From: BRHc4a sp049323915
GTDB taxonomy: Bacteria > Bacillota > Desulfotomaculia > Desulfotomaculales > Desulfocucumaceae
Assembly (NCBI GenBank): GCA_049323915.1
Contig: JBMOPC010000133.1
Coordinates: 1 to 29,928 of the forward strand
DNA length: 29,928 bases
Direction of reading: 5' to 3'
Shown: piece after piece, positions 16,546-24,260 of the stretch
Numbering within the stretch: position 1 is the first letter of the stretch
Layout of the letters: each line of letters opens with the position of its first letter
Notes under the pieces: model-generated
The model's database searches: none
What the model saw: the letters and a program-made list of their open reading frames with translations, nothing else
Told to the model about the DNA's origin: nothing
Translations under genes and position numbers: made by a program

Positions 16546-17061
16546 ATGGGGAGAGAAAAGCGTTGCCTGTGTAACGGATGTCGGGCGGACTCGGGCAGAC
16601 TTAACGAAGACAACGAATTCCGGGTGACAAAAATAATACAAAAACACCGGGACAAGCCGGACGCATTGTTGCAGGTGCTCCTTGAATTGCACAACCTTAT
16701 GGGTTATGTAACCGAAGAGATCGTGTACCAGATAGCTGACGGACTTGAAATACCACCGATGGATGTATACAGCATGATTACGTATTATCCGGCATTCAGG
16801 TCCGCGCCTGCCGGTAAGCACAAAATCAGTGTATGCCTGGGCACTTCGTGCTACCTTCGCGGTTCATCCCTTTTACTCGACCATTTTTGCAGGGAGCTTC
16901 GGATAGAGCCGGGCGAGACAACAGCGGACGGCAGATTCACCCTGGAAGTGGTCCGCTGCATCGGAGCCTGCGCTCTGGGCCCCGTGGTAATGGTCAACGA
17001 AGACGTGCACCCCGGGGTGGAACCGGCCAAAATATCTGATATCTTAAAAATATATGACTGA
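16546..17061 (+). CDS. Second NuoE/HydC-like [2Fe-2S] protein
   Basis: A 171-residue protein with the same fold order as HydC: a helical part (LLQVLLELHNLMGYVTEE, then YSMITYYPAF) and a thioredoxin-like [2Fe-2S] domain with CLGTSCYLRG and CIGACALGP. It differs in an N-terminal extension with three closely spaced Cys (CLCNGC, residues 7-12), which could bind metal or act as a redox switch. ATG 16546 follows GGGGAGAGG. It lies 26 bp after the phosphatase gene and is the last gene of the hydrogen module. It may be an alternative electron-transfer subunit of the hydrogenase or an electron link to the sensor; neither can be shown here. Only 38 bp separate it from the convergent gene on the minus strand, and no terminator hairpin is evident. 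Confidence 0.87.
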   Translation: MGREKRCLCNGCRADSGRLNEDNEFRVTKIIQKHRDKPDALLQVLLELHNLMGYVTEEIVYQIADGLEIPPMDVYSMITYYPAFRSAPAGKHKISVCLGTSCYLRGSSLLLDHFCRELRIEPGETTADGRFTLEVVRCIGACALGPVVMVNEDVHPGVEPAKISDILKIYD

Positions 17062-17099
17062 TGTCTTAGGACGGACCTGCTTCAATTCAACAGCCGCCA

Positions 17100-18401
17100 C
17101 TATTTTAAATTCCCCCACACCGTCAGCCTGATCAGGTAGGCGTTTTGCGGCAGGTAACTCAGGAAAACTTCCTCGAACCGGTGTTTGATATCCGCCAGCT
17201 GTACCCCTTCCAGGCTGATCTGCCGCAGGGCGGCCTGACGGAGTTCCTGTTTTTCGGACTGTATCTGCTGCGGCCGGGAAGAAAAGGATACCTTTTCCAT
17301 CTCAAACCTGTATGGGGCGGCAAGCGCACCGCTGCACCGCGCGCATAGATCATCCGCAACAGTAACAAGGGGATACCTGAAAACCGGAGACACCTTCAGT
17401 GAAGGAACAAAGCTTACCAGGGGGACGGGCCCCGGGAATGGGTTGAGCATTTCCAGCGTGTCCTCCCAGTTTTTGCTGCCGGCTGTTTCTTTCTGGCGGA
17501 CGGTTGCCGGATATCTGCCGGGGAGTTCCAGGCCGTAAAAGCTGTTGTAACTACCCCCCGCCTTTGGCAGGTAATTTTCTGTCATGCCCAGGCACAACTC
17601 CTCCCCTTCTTTAACGATGACAATGGTTTCACCCCGGCCGGCGTAGCGGCAGCCGCCGATCAGGCGGGAAGCAAGGCCGGACTGCCAGGTCAGCAATGGA
17701 TTTGTTTTGACCCTGCCGCAGCTGGCCAGGGTGCCGTCTCCTTTTAGAAAATACAGTGGGGCGGAAACCGAGCATTCCTTAAGGGATTTGTCCAGCCAGG
17801 CCAGAAAGGACTGAACCGGCTCCAGTAAAAAGAGGTTGACCAGCAGGACGTTTTCTCTCAAAAGAAAGTTAGGGGTGCTGTAGCGGCAGGAAGGGATATA
17901 GGTAAACCTGCCGGGACAGATCTTTTCGCCCTCCTCAATCAGGTGCTTTTCCCCGGCCGGGTCGATCAGGGAAAAGGTGCTGTTTATGGCAATATATTTG
18001 ACGGGAAGTCCCGACAGGGTTAAAAGGGCGCTTTTCATCTGTGCTGCATGTTCGGAATGGCCCGGCAGGGGCAGGTGAAAGTGGAGGATCTTTAAATTGC
18101 TTTTCTGCAGCAGATGGGCTACGGGGGTGAATTCAAAGGGTCCGGGAGTAACCCTGAAATACCCGAAAATAGAGCTCTCTTTTAATCTCCGGGGGAGCAG
18201 TTCGGTCAGGTCGGCCACCACTGTCACTTTTTTGACGTCCGGCGCCGAAAGGCCGTTTCCGGATAAAAACTTCATAATTCTTTTGCCCAGGCCATTTTTC
18301 GATTTCAGGAAAAACGGTTCAGCCGCCAGGACTGTTTTTTCCCGCCCGAAACACAGCGCCGCCCTGTCTTCCCGCCAGATGAAAACGAGGTCTCCCTCCA
18401 C
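17100..18401 (-). CDS. Divergent HyuA (hydantoinase/oxoprolinase)-like protein lacking nucleotide-binding motifs
   Basis: A 433-residue protein with no obvious annotation at first sight. It aligns colinearly with the HyuA at 24260-25816: RENVLLVNLFLLEP (182-195) matches RENATILNAALTEV, and LYFLKGDGTLAS (216-227) matches IYLCQNDGTLMS. LTWQSGLASRLIGGCRYAG (237-255) matches LTVACGPTNSIRGASFLSG. Where HyuA then has the phosphate-binding DVGGTTSD, this protein has VKEGEELC, and the N-terminal IDVGGTNTD is replaced by FIWREDRA. It therefore looks like a pseudoenzyme of the actin-like ATPase fold. The GTG start is preceded by GGTGG. It lies 53 bp after a DUF917 gene and is the third gene of a unit led by a sigma-54 activator. 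A sensing or regulatory role is inference. Confidence 0.7.
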   Translation of the reverse strand: MEGDLVFIWREDRAALCFGREKTVLAAEPFFLKSKNGLGKRIMKFLSGNGLSAPDVKKVTVVADLTELLPRRLKESSIFGYFRVTPGPFEFTPVAHLLQKSNLKILHFHLPLPGHSEHAAQMKSALLTLSGLPVKYIAINSTFSLIDPAGEKHLIEEGEKICPGRFTYIPSCRYSTPNFLLRENVLLVNLFLLEPVQSFLAWLDKSLKECSVSAPLYFLKGDGTLASCGRVKTNPLLTWQSGLASRLIGGCRYAGRGETIVIVKEGEELCLGMTENYLPKAGGSYNSFYGLELPGRYPATVRQKETAGSKNWEDTLEMLNPFPGPVPLVSFVPSLKVSPVFRYPLVTVADDLCARCSGALAAPYRFEMEKVSFSSRPQQIQSEKQELRQAALRQISLEGVQLADIKHRFEEVFLSYLPQNAYLIRLTVWGNLK

Positions 18402-18454
18402 CTGTTACCACCACACATTACGGTAAGTTTTAACATTAACCCGCGGTCCCCTGT

Positions 18455-19558
18455 TTATTTGTAGTAATAAAAGTAATAAAGCTTTTCTAGCGGCTCGTAT
18501 CCGGACTTGCAGCCAAAATACCGCGGGCCCACCACGTCCAGGTTCTTTCTGGTCTTCAGCTGCAGGGGCGCCGGGGTGCCGATAACGGCCACCTCCATGC
18601 CCGGAAAAAGGTCGCTGTTGTACACCGGCCTCAGGGTTTTCATGTCAATAATGGAAATAAGGTCAGGCACCATGGCCGCAACCCGGTTTTGCCGGTAGGC
18701 GATAAGGCTTTCGTTTTGCGTCAGTATTTTAAATTCCTCGTTGGCATAAGATCCGCTTCCCTTGATGGTGATGGCCCGCCAGCCCAGGTTTTCCATCCTT
18801 TCCTTTTCCACTACGGAGCCGGTGAATAGCTCTATGGCGCTGCCGTATATGGAGTTCCTGGTGACCCGGATGAGGTTGTCCAGCATGTTCAAGTACGTGA
18901 CGGGGTTCATAAAAACCCGCCCCAGGTCGTAGGCAAAAGAAATGGTCCCGGGTATGAGGACGCGCTTTAACACGCCGCCCCTGTAGGGAAATCCGGCAAA
19001 GAAACCTATGCCGCCCCCTTCTCCCACTATCCGCCGCCTGTTCAGCTCCATCAGGAAGTTGTCTTCCTCGGTAAAGTCATAGCTGTGGCCGCGCCCGTCG
19101 ATTACCGCCATGGGCGTGCTGGGGAGCCCGGCGAAATTAAAGGCGGTCATCTGTATTTCCGGAAAGGCCCGCCCCATGGCGTCCGCGTCTATCAGCGGCA
19201 GCTGCGCCCGGCAGGCCACCAGGAGGGGGTAAAGTATGTTTACGGTGGCGCACTCTACCGTCATAAGCCCGCGAAACTCCCGCCCAGTGAGAACCTTCAG
19301 CCGCTCCAGGGCGTCAATTCCCTTCAGGCTGGTGGGAAAGTGTTCTTCCATCAATTCCGGCGATCCGATCATGCCCACACCCGCGTAAAACCCCTCAGGG
19401 TCAAGCTCTTCCAGCCCCATCAGGTGGATTGCCTGGATATTGGCCTGAATCTCTTTCAGGAGAAAGGTGCTGTTTCCGGCCTCCCCCCCGCCTCCGGAGC
19501 CGAGAAACGTGCCGCCTGAAAGAAGGGGCTCCAGCCAGCTCCTGTCAATAACCTGCAA
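18455..19558 (-). CDS. DUF917 (S-Me-THD) family protein, divergent copy
   Basis: A 367-residue DUF917 protein, paralogous to the one at 23169-24260. The family start FLGSGGGGEAGN and the central DADAMGRAFPEIQM are present, as is VVGPRYFG near the end. Pfam now names the family S-methyl thiohydantoin desulfurase, after members acting on thiohydantoins in ergothioneine breakdown; most members are uncharacterised. Compared with the plus-strand paralogue, EAGGVNSM is ECATVNIL, DCDGMGR is DADAMGR, and the late IPCDPKW Cys is lost, so activity may differ. The start is TTG, preceded by a purine-rich GGAGAGGGGGAG; the N-terminus aligns with the paralogue, which supports it. It lies 37 bp after the sigma-54 activator gene. 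Confidence 0.88.
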   Translation of the reverse strand: MQVIDRSWLEPLLSGGTFLGSGGGGEAGNSTFLLKEIQANIQAIHLMGLEELDPEGFYAGVGMIGSPELMEEHFPTSLKGIDALERLKVLTGREFRGLMTVECATVNILYPLLVACRAQLPLIDADAMGRAFPEIQMTAFNFAGLPSTPMAVIDGRGHSYDFTEEDNFLMELNRRRIVGEGGGIGFFAGFPYRGGVLKRVLIPGTISFAYDLGRVFMNPVTYLNMLDNLIRVTRNSIYGSAIELFTGSVVEKERMENLGWRAITIKGSGSYANEEFKILTQNESLIAYRQNRVAAMVPDLISIIDMKTLRPVYNSDLFPGMEVAVIGTPAPLQLKTRKNLDVVGPRYFGCKSGYEPLEKLYYFYYYK

Positions 19559-19595
19559 TTTTCTCCCCCTCTCCGCTGCCTGATAATCCGGTTTG

Positions 19596-21284
19596 CTAAA
19601 GTTTGTAGTTCTTAAGCCACCTGTACAGGGTTGCCAGGCTGACGCCCAGGAGCTGGGCCAACTCCTTTTTACCCACTGCAGAATTCCCGAAGCGGCTTAA
19701 AAGTCCGGCCAGCTCGTCCCGGCCTGGCTTCGCCGACACGGCCTTTACCGCCGGGGGCGGAGGCTGATCCCACTGCAGGTGGCGGATCTGCAGTGGCAGG
19801 CTCTCCACCACTATTTCTTCCCTGTCGTCAATGGTGACGCTGTACTCCACCGCGTTTTCCAGCTCCCGCACGTTTCCGGGCCAGGGGTAAGACTTCAGGA
19901 GCTTCAGGGCTTCATAGGAAAAGGTTTTAAAGTCCTTGTTCAGTAGGATGCAGTACTTTCTGACGTAGTAGTTGAGTAAAAGCTCAATGTCTCCGGGCCT
20001 GTCCCTTAAAGGGGGAATGGTGACGGGAATGACGCTGATGCGGTAAAAAAGGTCCTCCCGGAAGCGCCCCGCGGCGATCAATTCCTCCAGCTTCTGGTGC
20101 GTGGCGGCAATAATGCGCACATCGATGGGGATGGACGATGTTCCCCCCACTCTTTCTATGTGCTTGGTCTGCAGCACCCTTAACAGCTTGACCTGGAGGG
20201 AGGGCGACATGTCCCCTATCTCGTCCAGGAAGATGGTGCCCTGGTGGGCAAGCTCCATCTTGCCGGGCTTGCCTCCCCGGCGGGCGCCGGTGAAGGAGCC
20301 TTCCTCGTAGCCGAAAAGCTCGCTTTCCAGGAGGTTTTCCGGGATGGCGGCGCAGTTGATGACTATAAAGGGCCCTGCCCTGCGCGAACTTTTTTCATGG
20401 ATCGTCCTGGCGAATATCTCCTTGCCCGTGCCGCTTTCCCCCCTCAGGAGAACGGTGGAATCGGTGGGCGCCACCTGGTTGACAACCGAGACAACGCTGA
20501 GAAACCCGGGGTCTTTGCCTATGATGTTGATGAGGCCCGCACTCTTGCCGGGCTTTAGAAAGTGCCCGTTTTTGATATTCCTTATGTCGCTGGTGGTGAA
20601 TAAAGCTCCTCCCAGGTATTCCCGGGAGAAATAAAAGGGGCGTAGCTTTGCCGCCAGTGGGTTGGGGCTGTCCAGGATAAGGTTCAGTTCCTTTTTGCCC
20701 TTCAGGTTCTGCACCAGGGGGGCGCTGCTGCTTTTCTTAAAGTGTTGGTAAAGGTTTAGCTCTGCGGCGGCGCTGTTTTCAAAAACCGGCTCACCCATGT
20801 TGTTGAAAAGGACGAACCCCTCTTCCAGCAACTGGCCGCAAAGCCCGGTGGACTGGCGGAAGAATTCGATGAGGAGCCTGTCTCTTTCCCGGGTCTCGTT
20901 AAGGGTCAGCAGGCGGGAAAAATCAACGGCCAGCCTGAGCCAGGCGGGGGAACCGGTGAGCGGTGATGGGGAGTGAAACTGCCATATCATACCCCTTGGA
21001 TCATCCGGGGTGCCGAAGGGAACAAAAAATTCACTGGACCACGGGCAGCCTCTCAGGTCCGGGCAGTTCTGGCAGAGGTTATGCTTTCCTTTTAGTATGG
21101 CTACGGGATGTGAGAAGGACAGCAGCCTCTGCAGGTGGGCATGGGAAGGAACGGCATTTTCCGTGCCGGAGCCTTCGGGCCTGTGTACGCTGTGGACCCG
21201 GGACCTGTCCCACCAGGCGATCTGACAGCCAAAGAACGCGGCCAGGTTTTGCAGGAATAATTCCGGCACAATCTTTTCCAGCAC
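19596..21284 (-). CDS. Sigma-54-dependent transcriptional activator
   Basis: A 562-residue enhancer-binding protein. The N-terminal sensory region (1-140) is GAF-like in length and contains a Cys cluster (Cys71, 74, 80 in CQNCPDLRGC). A PAS-like segment follows (about 150-230). The AAA+ domain (about 250-480) has Walker A GESGTGKE, the sigma-54 contact loop GSFTGA and Walker B IFLDEIGD. The C-terminal Fis-like HTH (about 520-560) includes GKKELAQLLGVSLATLYRWLK. It would activate RNA polymerase with sigma-54 at a -24/-12 promoter; one lies in the divergent intergenic region facing the permease gene. No receiver domain is present, so it likely senses a ligand, a metal or redox state directly, or partners with the next two proteins. 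Confidence 0.96.
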   Translation of the reverse strand: MLEKIVPELFLQNLAAFFGCQIAWWDRSRVHSVHRPEGSGTENAVPSHAHLQRLLSFSHPVAILKGKHNLCQNCPDLRGCPWSSEFFVPFGTPDDPRGMIWQFHSPSPLTGSPAWLRLAVDFSRLLTLNETRERDRLLIEFFRQSTGLCGQLLEEGFVLFNNMGEPVFENSAAAELNLYQHFKKSSSAPLVQNLKGKKELNLILDSPNPLAAKLRPFYFSREYLGGALFTTSDIRNIKNGHFLKPGKSAGLINIIGKDPGFLSVVSVVNQVAPTDSTVLLRGESGTGKEIFARTIHEKSSRRAGPFIVINCAAIPENLLESELFGYEEGSFTGARRGGKPGKMELAHQGTIFLDEIGDMSPSLQVKLLRVLQTKHIERVGGTSSIPIDVRIIAATHQKLEELIAAGRFREDLFYRISVIPVTIPPLRDRPGDIELLLNYYVRKYCILLNKDFKTFSYEALKLLKSYPWPGNVRELENAVEYSVTIDDREEIVVESLPLQIRHLQWDQPPPPAVKAVSAKPGRDELAGLLSRFGNSAVGKKELAQLLGVSLATLYRWLKNYKL

Positions 21285-21351
21285 AGTTTTTCACCGCTGT
21301 TTTAAGCATATATATCCAGTTTAAATGCAAAAAGCTGCAAATACAAGAGAA

Positions 21352-21357
21352 ATTATA
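21352..21357 (-). promoter_or_regulatory. Possible -10 element for the sigma-54 activator unit
   Basis: Reading the minus strand, a perfect TATAAT occurs here, about 68 bp before the activator start codon. No good -35 lies at 17-18 bp, so this is a weak suggestion. Confidence 0.3.
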
Positions 21358-21411
21358 AGAAACAACGATAAAAATTAACACGAATTAAATTTTCCATGGA
21401 GGCCGTATTAA

Positions 21412-21427
21412 TGTGCCTCCGGGCACA
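21412..21427. promoter_or_regulatory. 16-bp dyad, candidate upstream activator site
   Basis: TGTGCC-TCCG-GGCACA is a perfect 6-bp dyad with a 4-bp spacer. It lies about 130 bp upstream of the -24/-12 promoter at 21548-21562, the usual distance for a sigma-54 activator site. An overlapping wider dyad (GGAGGC 21398-21403 with GCCTCC 21415-21420) and the 9-mer GTATTAATG, repeated at 21405-21413 and 21541-21549, add further symmetry. That the neighbouring activator binds here is inference. Confidence 0.5.
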
Positions 21428-21547
21428 GGTGCAGCCGGGACGGAGAAATCATGCTTCTACGTACAGGGGGATAATTTAAACCCGGCTTTTTGGATATAAA
21501 AAGCGGCAGTTGCCACGTTATTTAATACATTTTCATCAAAGTATTAA

Positions 21548-21562
21548 TGGTACGGATATTGC
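21548..21562 (+). promoter_or_regulatory. Sigma-54 (-24/-12) promoter for the permease operon
   Basis: TGGTACG-GATA-TTGC matches the consensus TGGCACG-N4-TTGC with one mismatch, and GG and GC are separated by the required 12 bp. It faces the NCS1 permease gene and lies opposite a gene for a sigma-54 activator. The transcript should start near 21574, giving a leader of about 210 nt. Confidence 0.72.
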
Positions 21563-21573
21563 GTAAACACTTG

Positions 21574-21783
21574 CCAGCCGGTTTTTGCGGTGCACGGTGC
21601 TTTACCGGGGCCGGTCGGACGAGGGGCCGGGGAAACGCTTTAGATAGAAAATGCTGCAAGTTCAGTTTTTTTTGGTAAGCACGTGCGGTAAAGCTGGTTA
21701 TCTAGCTGAAAAGAGGTGATGGTACAGGAGGGGTGGCGAAATAAACGGTCCCGGTCTAAAAAAGTTATAAGGAGAGCAAGAGA
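21574..21783 (+). other. Long 5' leader with competing complementary segments
   Basis: This is the predicted untranslated leader of the permease operon. GTGCTTTACC (21597-21606) can pair with GGTAAGCAC (21674-21682, one bulge), while its last eight bases can pair perfectly with GGTAAAGC (21687-21694). The two pairings exclude each other. A run of eight T (21666-21673) precedes the first partner. I do not recognise a known riboswitch class. Confidence 0.35.
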
Positions 21784-23079
21784 ATGGAAAAGATTAGCCA
21801 AAAAGGAGATGTATTTGAAAAATACGCTCTCGGACAAATCTCCCGGGAGGACAGGCAGCCGTGGTACAGCATAGCCCTTATCTGGATCGGCGTTATGATC
21901 TGCGTACCCGCTCTGATGGTGGGGGGCGCCCTGATAACCGGACTGTCGCTGGCCAATGCGATACTGGCAGGAATTATCGGCTACACGATTATTGTAGCGT
22001 ATATGAGCTTCCAGGGAATGCAGGGGGCGGACCTGGGAATGCCCACCGTGGTTAATGCCAGTTCGGCCTTTGGAGTGGCAGGCGCAAGGGTGATTATATC
22101 CTCCTTCCTGGGCTTCGGGTGCCTGGGCTGGTTCGGGGTGCAGGCCAATGTCTGCGGCAGCGCATTCAGCAGCATTATTAATTCATGGGTGGGGCTGAAT
22201 ATACCGATATGGCTGTCTTCCCTGTTTTGGGGGGTAATCATGCTGGCCACGGCCATCATCGGGTTTAACGCGCTTAAGTACCTGAATTATATCGCCGTGC
22301 CCGCCCTGGTTATACTGTGTATCTACGGGACATATGTTTCCATAAGCAAGTTCGGAACGCAGTTGTTAGCCTCTTATCAGCCGCCCGCACCCTTTGCCTT
22401 TGTTCAGGGAATCGCAATAGCGGTAGGCATGTTTGCGGTGGGGGGCGTACTGGCGTCTGACTATTCGAGATATGCCAGGAACAGAAAAGACGCAGTCCTG
22501 TCATCGGTGCTGGGCGTATGGCCTACCGGCGTCCTGTTGCTGATCATGGGCGCCGTTATGGCGGTGGTGGCAGGATCGCATGATATAACCACGGTCCTGT
22601 CGAAGATAGGTGTTCCTATGGCGGGATTGATTATCCTTATTCTGGCCACATGGACGACAAACGCCATTAATGCCTATTCAGGGGGCCTGGCCATTACCAG
22701 CTTGTTCAATCTGGGCGACGACAAGAGGGCCCTGGCCACCGGTATCGCCGGCGGCATAGGAACCATGCTGGCCGTAGCCGGGATTATCAACCACTTCATC
22801 AGTTACCTGATGTTGTTGACCTCCTGCATACCTCCCATAGCCGGGGTAATGATGGCAGACTACTGGATTATAAGAAAGGGCATGGCCTCAAGATGGAGCA
22901 GGTATCCCGGCGTCAACTGGGCAGGCGTGGTATCACTGGCTTTGGGCGTTATTGCCGCTAATGTCATCAGTGCCGGCATAGCTTCGATAAACGGAATAAT
23001 CGTATCCATGGTCTGTTACCTGGTTATTGCGGCGGTGGTCAAGCCTGCATCACCGGCTGTGGAAGGAAAAGACGCGTAG
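21784..23079 (+). CDS. NCS1-family permease (cytosine/purine/hydantoin transporter type)
   Basis: A 431-residue membrane protein with about 12 hydrophobic spans, the build of nucleobase-cation-symport-1 carriers such as CodB and the hydantoin carrier Mhp1. The N-terminus has the family layout (WYSIALIWIGVMICVPALMVGGAL), followed by SFQGMQGADLGMPTVVNASSAFG, an NCS1-like substrate-region motif. The middle DYSRYARNRKDAV is the conserved cytoplasmic loop. Downstream genes for DUF917, HyuA and a racemase argue for uptake of a hydantoin-like heterocycle rather than cytosine, but this is inference. ATG 21784 follows ATAAGGAG. It is the first gene after the -24/-12 promoter; a 89-bp gap leads to the next gene. 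Confidence 0.93.
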   Translation: MEKISQKGDVFEKYALGQISREDRQPWYSIALIWIGVMICVPALMVGGALITGLSLANAILAGIIGYTIIVAYMSFQGMQGADLGMPTVVNASSAFGVAGARVIISSFLGFGCLGWFGVQANVCGSAFSSIINSWVGLNIPIWLSSLFWGVIMLATAIIGFNALKYLNYIAVPALVILCIYGTYVSISKFGTQLLASYQPPAPFAFVQGIAIAVGMFAVGGVLASDYSRYARNRKDAVLSSVLGVWPTGVLLLIMGAVMAVVAGSHDITTVLSKIGVPMAGLIILILATWTTNAINAYSGGLAITSLFNLGDDKRALATGIAGGIGTMLAVAGIINHFISYLMLLTSCIPPIAGVMMADYWIIRKGMASRWSRYPGVNWAGVVSLALGVIAANVISAGIASINGIIVSMVCYLVIAAVVKPASPAVEGKDA

Positions 23080-23168
23080 AAAAGGACTGGGGGATTTATT
23101 AACTTACCGGCACGGAAGGAAGAAAAAGTGCAACGGAGTTACAGCTCATAACCCGAAGGAGGAAAATA

Positions 23169-24260
23169 ATGAACAAAATTGATGCTCAGGCGGTTGAACA
23201 CATTGCCCTGGGTGCCTCTCTCCTGGGCACCGGCGGGGGCGGCGATCCCCACATCGGCAAGCTGATGGCCCTGCAGGCCATAAAAAAATACGGGCCTGTC
23301 ACCCTGGTCGATCCGGAGGAGGTGCCGGACGACGCGCTGGTGGTTCCCACGGCTATGATGGGCGCGCCAACGGTAATGGTGGAAAAGCTGCCCAGCGGGG
23401 AGGAAATATTCAGGGCCTTCAACGGCCTGAAGAATTACCTGGGCAAGGAGATTTTCGCCACCGTGCCCATTGAGGCGGGAGGGGTCAACTCCATGATCCC
23501 CATTGCCGTGGCCGCCAGGCTGGGCATCCCCCTGGTGGACTGCGACGGGATGGGCCGGGCCTTTCCGGAACTGCAGATGGTTACATTCCACCTGGAAGGG
23601 GTTTCGGCCACACCCATGGTCATAACTGATGAAAAGGGCAACAGCCTGATCCTGGAAACCATTGACAACCACTGGACTGAAAACCTGGCCAGAAGCGCCA
23701 CCGTGGTCATGGGGGGAGCGGTGATGATAACCATCTACCCGATGACCGGAAAGAATTTAAAAAAATCCGGCATCAAAAACATACTGACCTATTCAGCGCA
23801 GATAGGCAGGGCCATCCAGGAGGCCCGGCGGCTGGGGGAAAGCCCCGTCGATTCCCTTCTCAAAGTAACGGGCGGCTTTGAACTTTTCAAAGGCAAGGTG
23901 GCCGATGTTTTGAGGCGGACCGAGGGGGGATTCGCACGGGGCGAGGCCCGCGTTGAAGGGATCGAGGAGTACAGGGGCGAGGTGCTGGAAGTCAGGTTCC
24001 AGAATGAGAACCTGGTGGCCGTCAGAAGCGGCAGGGTGGTGGCCGTGGTGCCCGACCTGATCTGCATTGTCAACCTGGAAACAGCCATTCCCATCACCAC
24101 CGAGGGACTCAGGTACGGCCACCGGGTGCTGGTGCTGGGCATCCCCTGCGACCCCAAGTGGCGCACGCCCAAGGGCCTGGAAACGGTGGGGCCGCGCTAC
24201 TTCAGGTATGACCTTGATTACGTGCCGGTGGAGGAACTGGCCGGGGGAGGTGTAAAATAA
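23169..24260 (+). CDS. DUF917 (S-Me-THD) family protein
   Basis: A 363-residue cytoplasmic protein of the DUF917 family. Visible motifs are LLGTGGGGDPHIGK near the N-terminus, PIEAGGVNSM (about 99-108), CDGMGRAFPELQM (about 119-131) and GIPCDPKW and VGPRYF near the end. Members are usually encoded beside HyuA-type genes. The Pfam name, S-methyl thiohydantoin desulfurase, comes from a few members that remove sulfur from thiohydantoin rings, so the substrate here may be a hydantoin or thiohydantoin derivative. ATG 23169 has GGAGGAAAATA upstream. Its stop shares one base with the next start (TAATG), coupling it to hyuA. This copy keeps the conserved Cys and EAGG residues that the minus-strand paralogue has changed. 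Confidence 0.92.
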   Translation: MNKIDAQAVEHIALGASLLGTGGGGDPHIGKLMALQAIKKYGPVTLVDPEEVPDDALVVPTAMMGAPTVMVEKLPSGEEIFRAFNGLKNYLGKEIFATVPIEAGGVNSMIPIAVAARLGIPLVDCDGMGRAFPELQMVTFHLEGVSATPMVITDEKGNSLILETIDNHWTENLARSATVVMGGAVMITIYPMTGKNLKKSGIKNILTYSAQIGRAIQEARRLGESPVDSLLKVTGGFELFKGKVADVLRRTEGGFARGEARVEGIEEYRGEVLEVRFQNENLVAVRSGRVVAVVPDLICIVNLETAIPITTEGLRYGHRVLVLGIPCDPKWRTPKGLETVGPRYFRYDLDYVPVEELAGGGVK

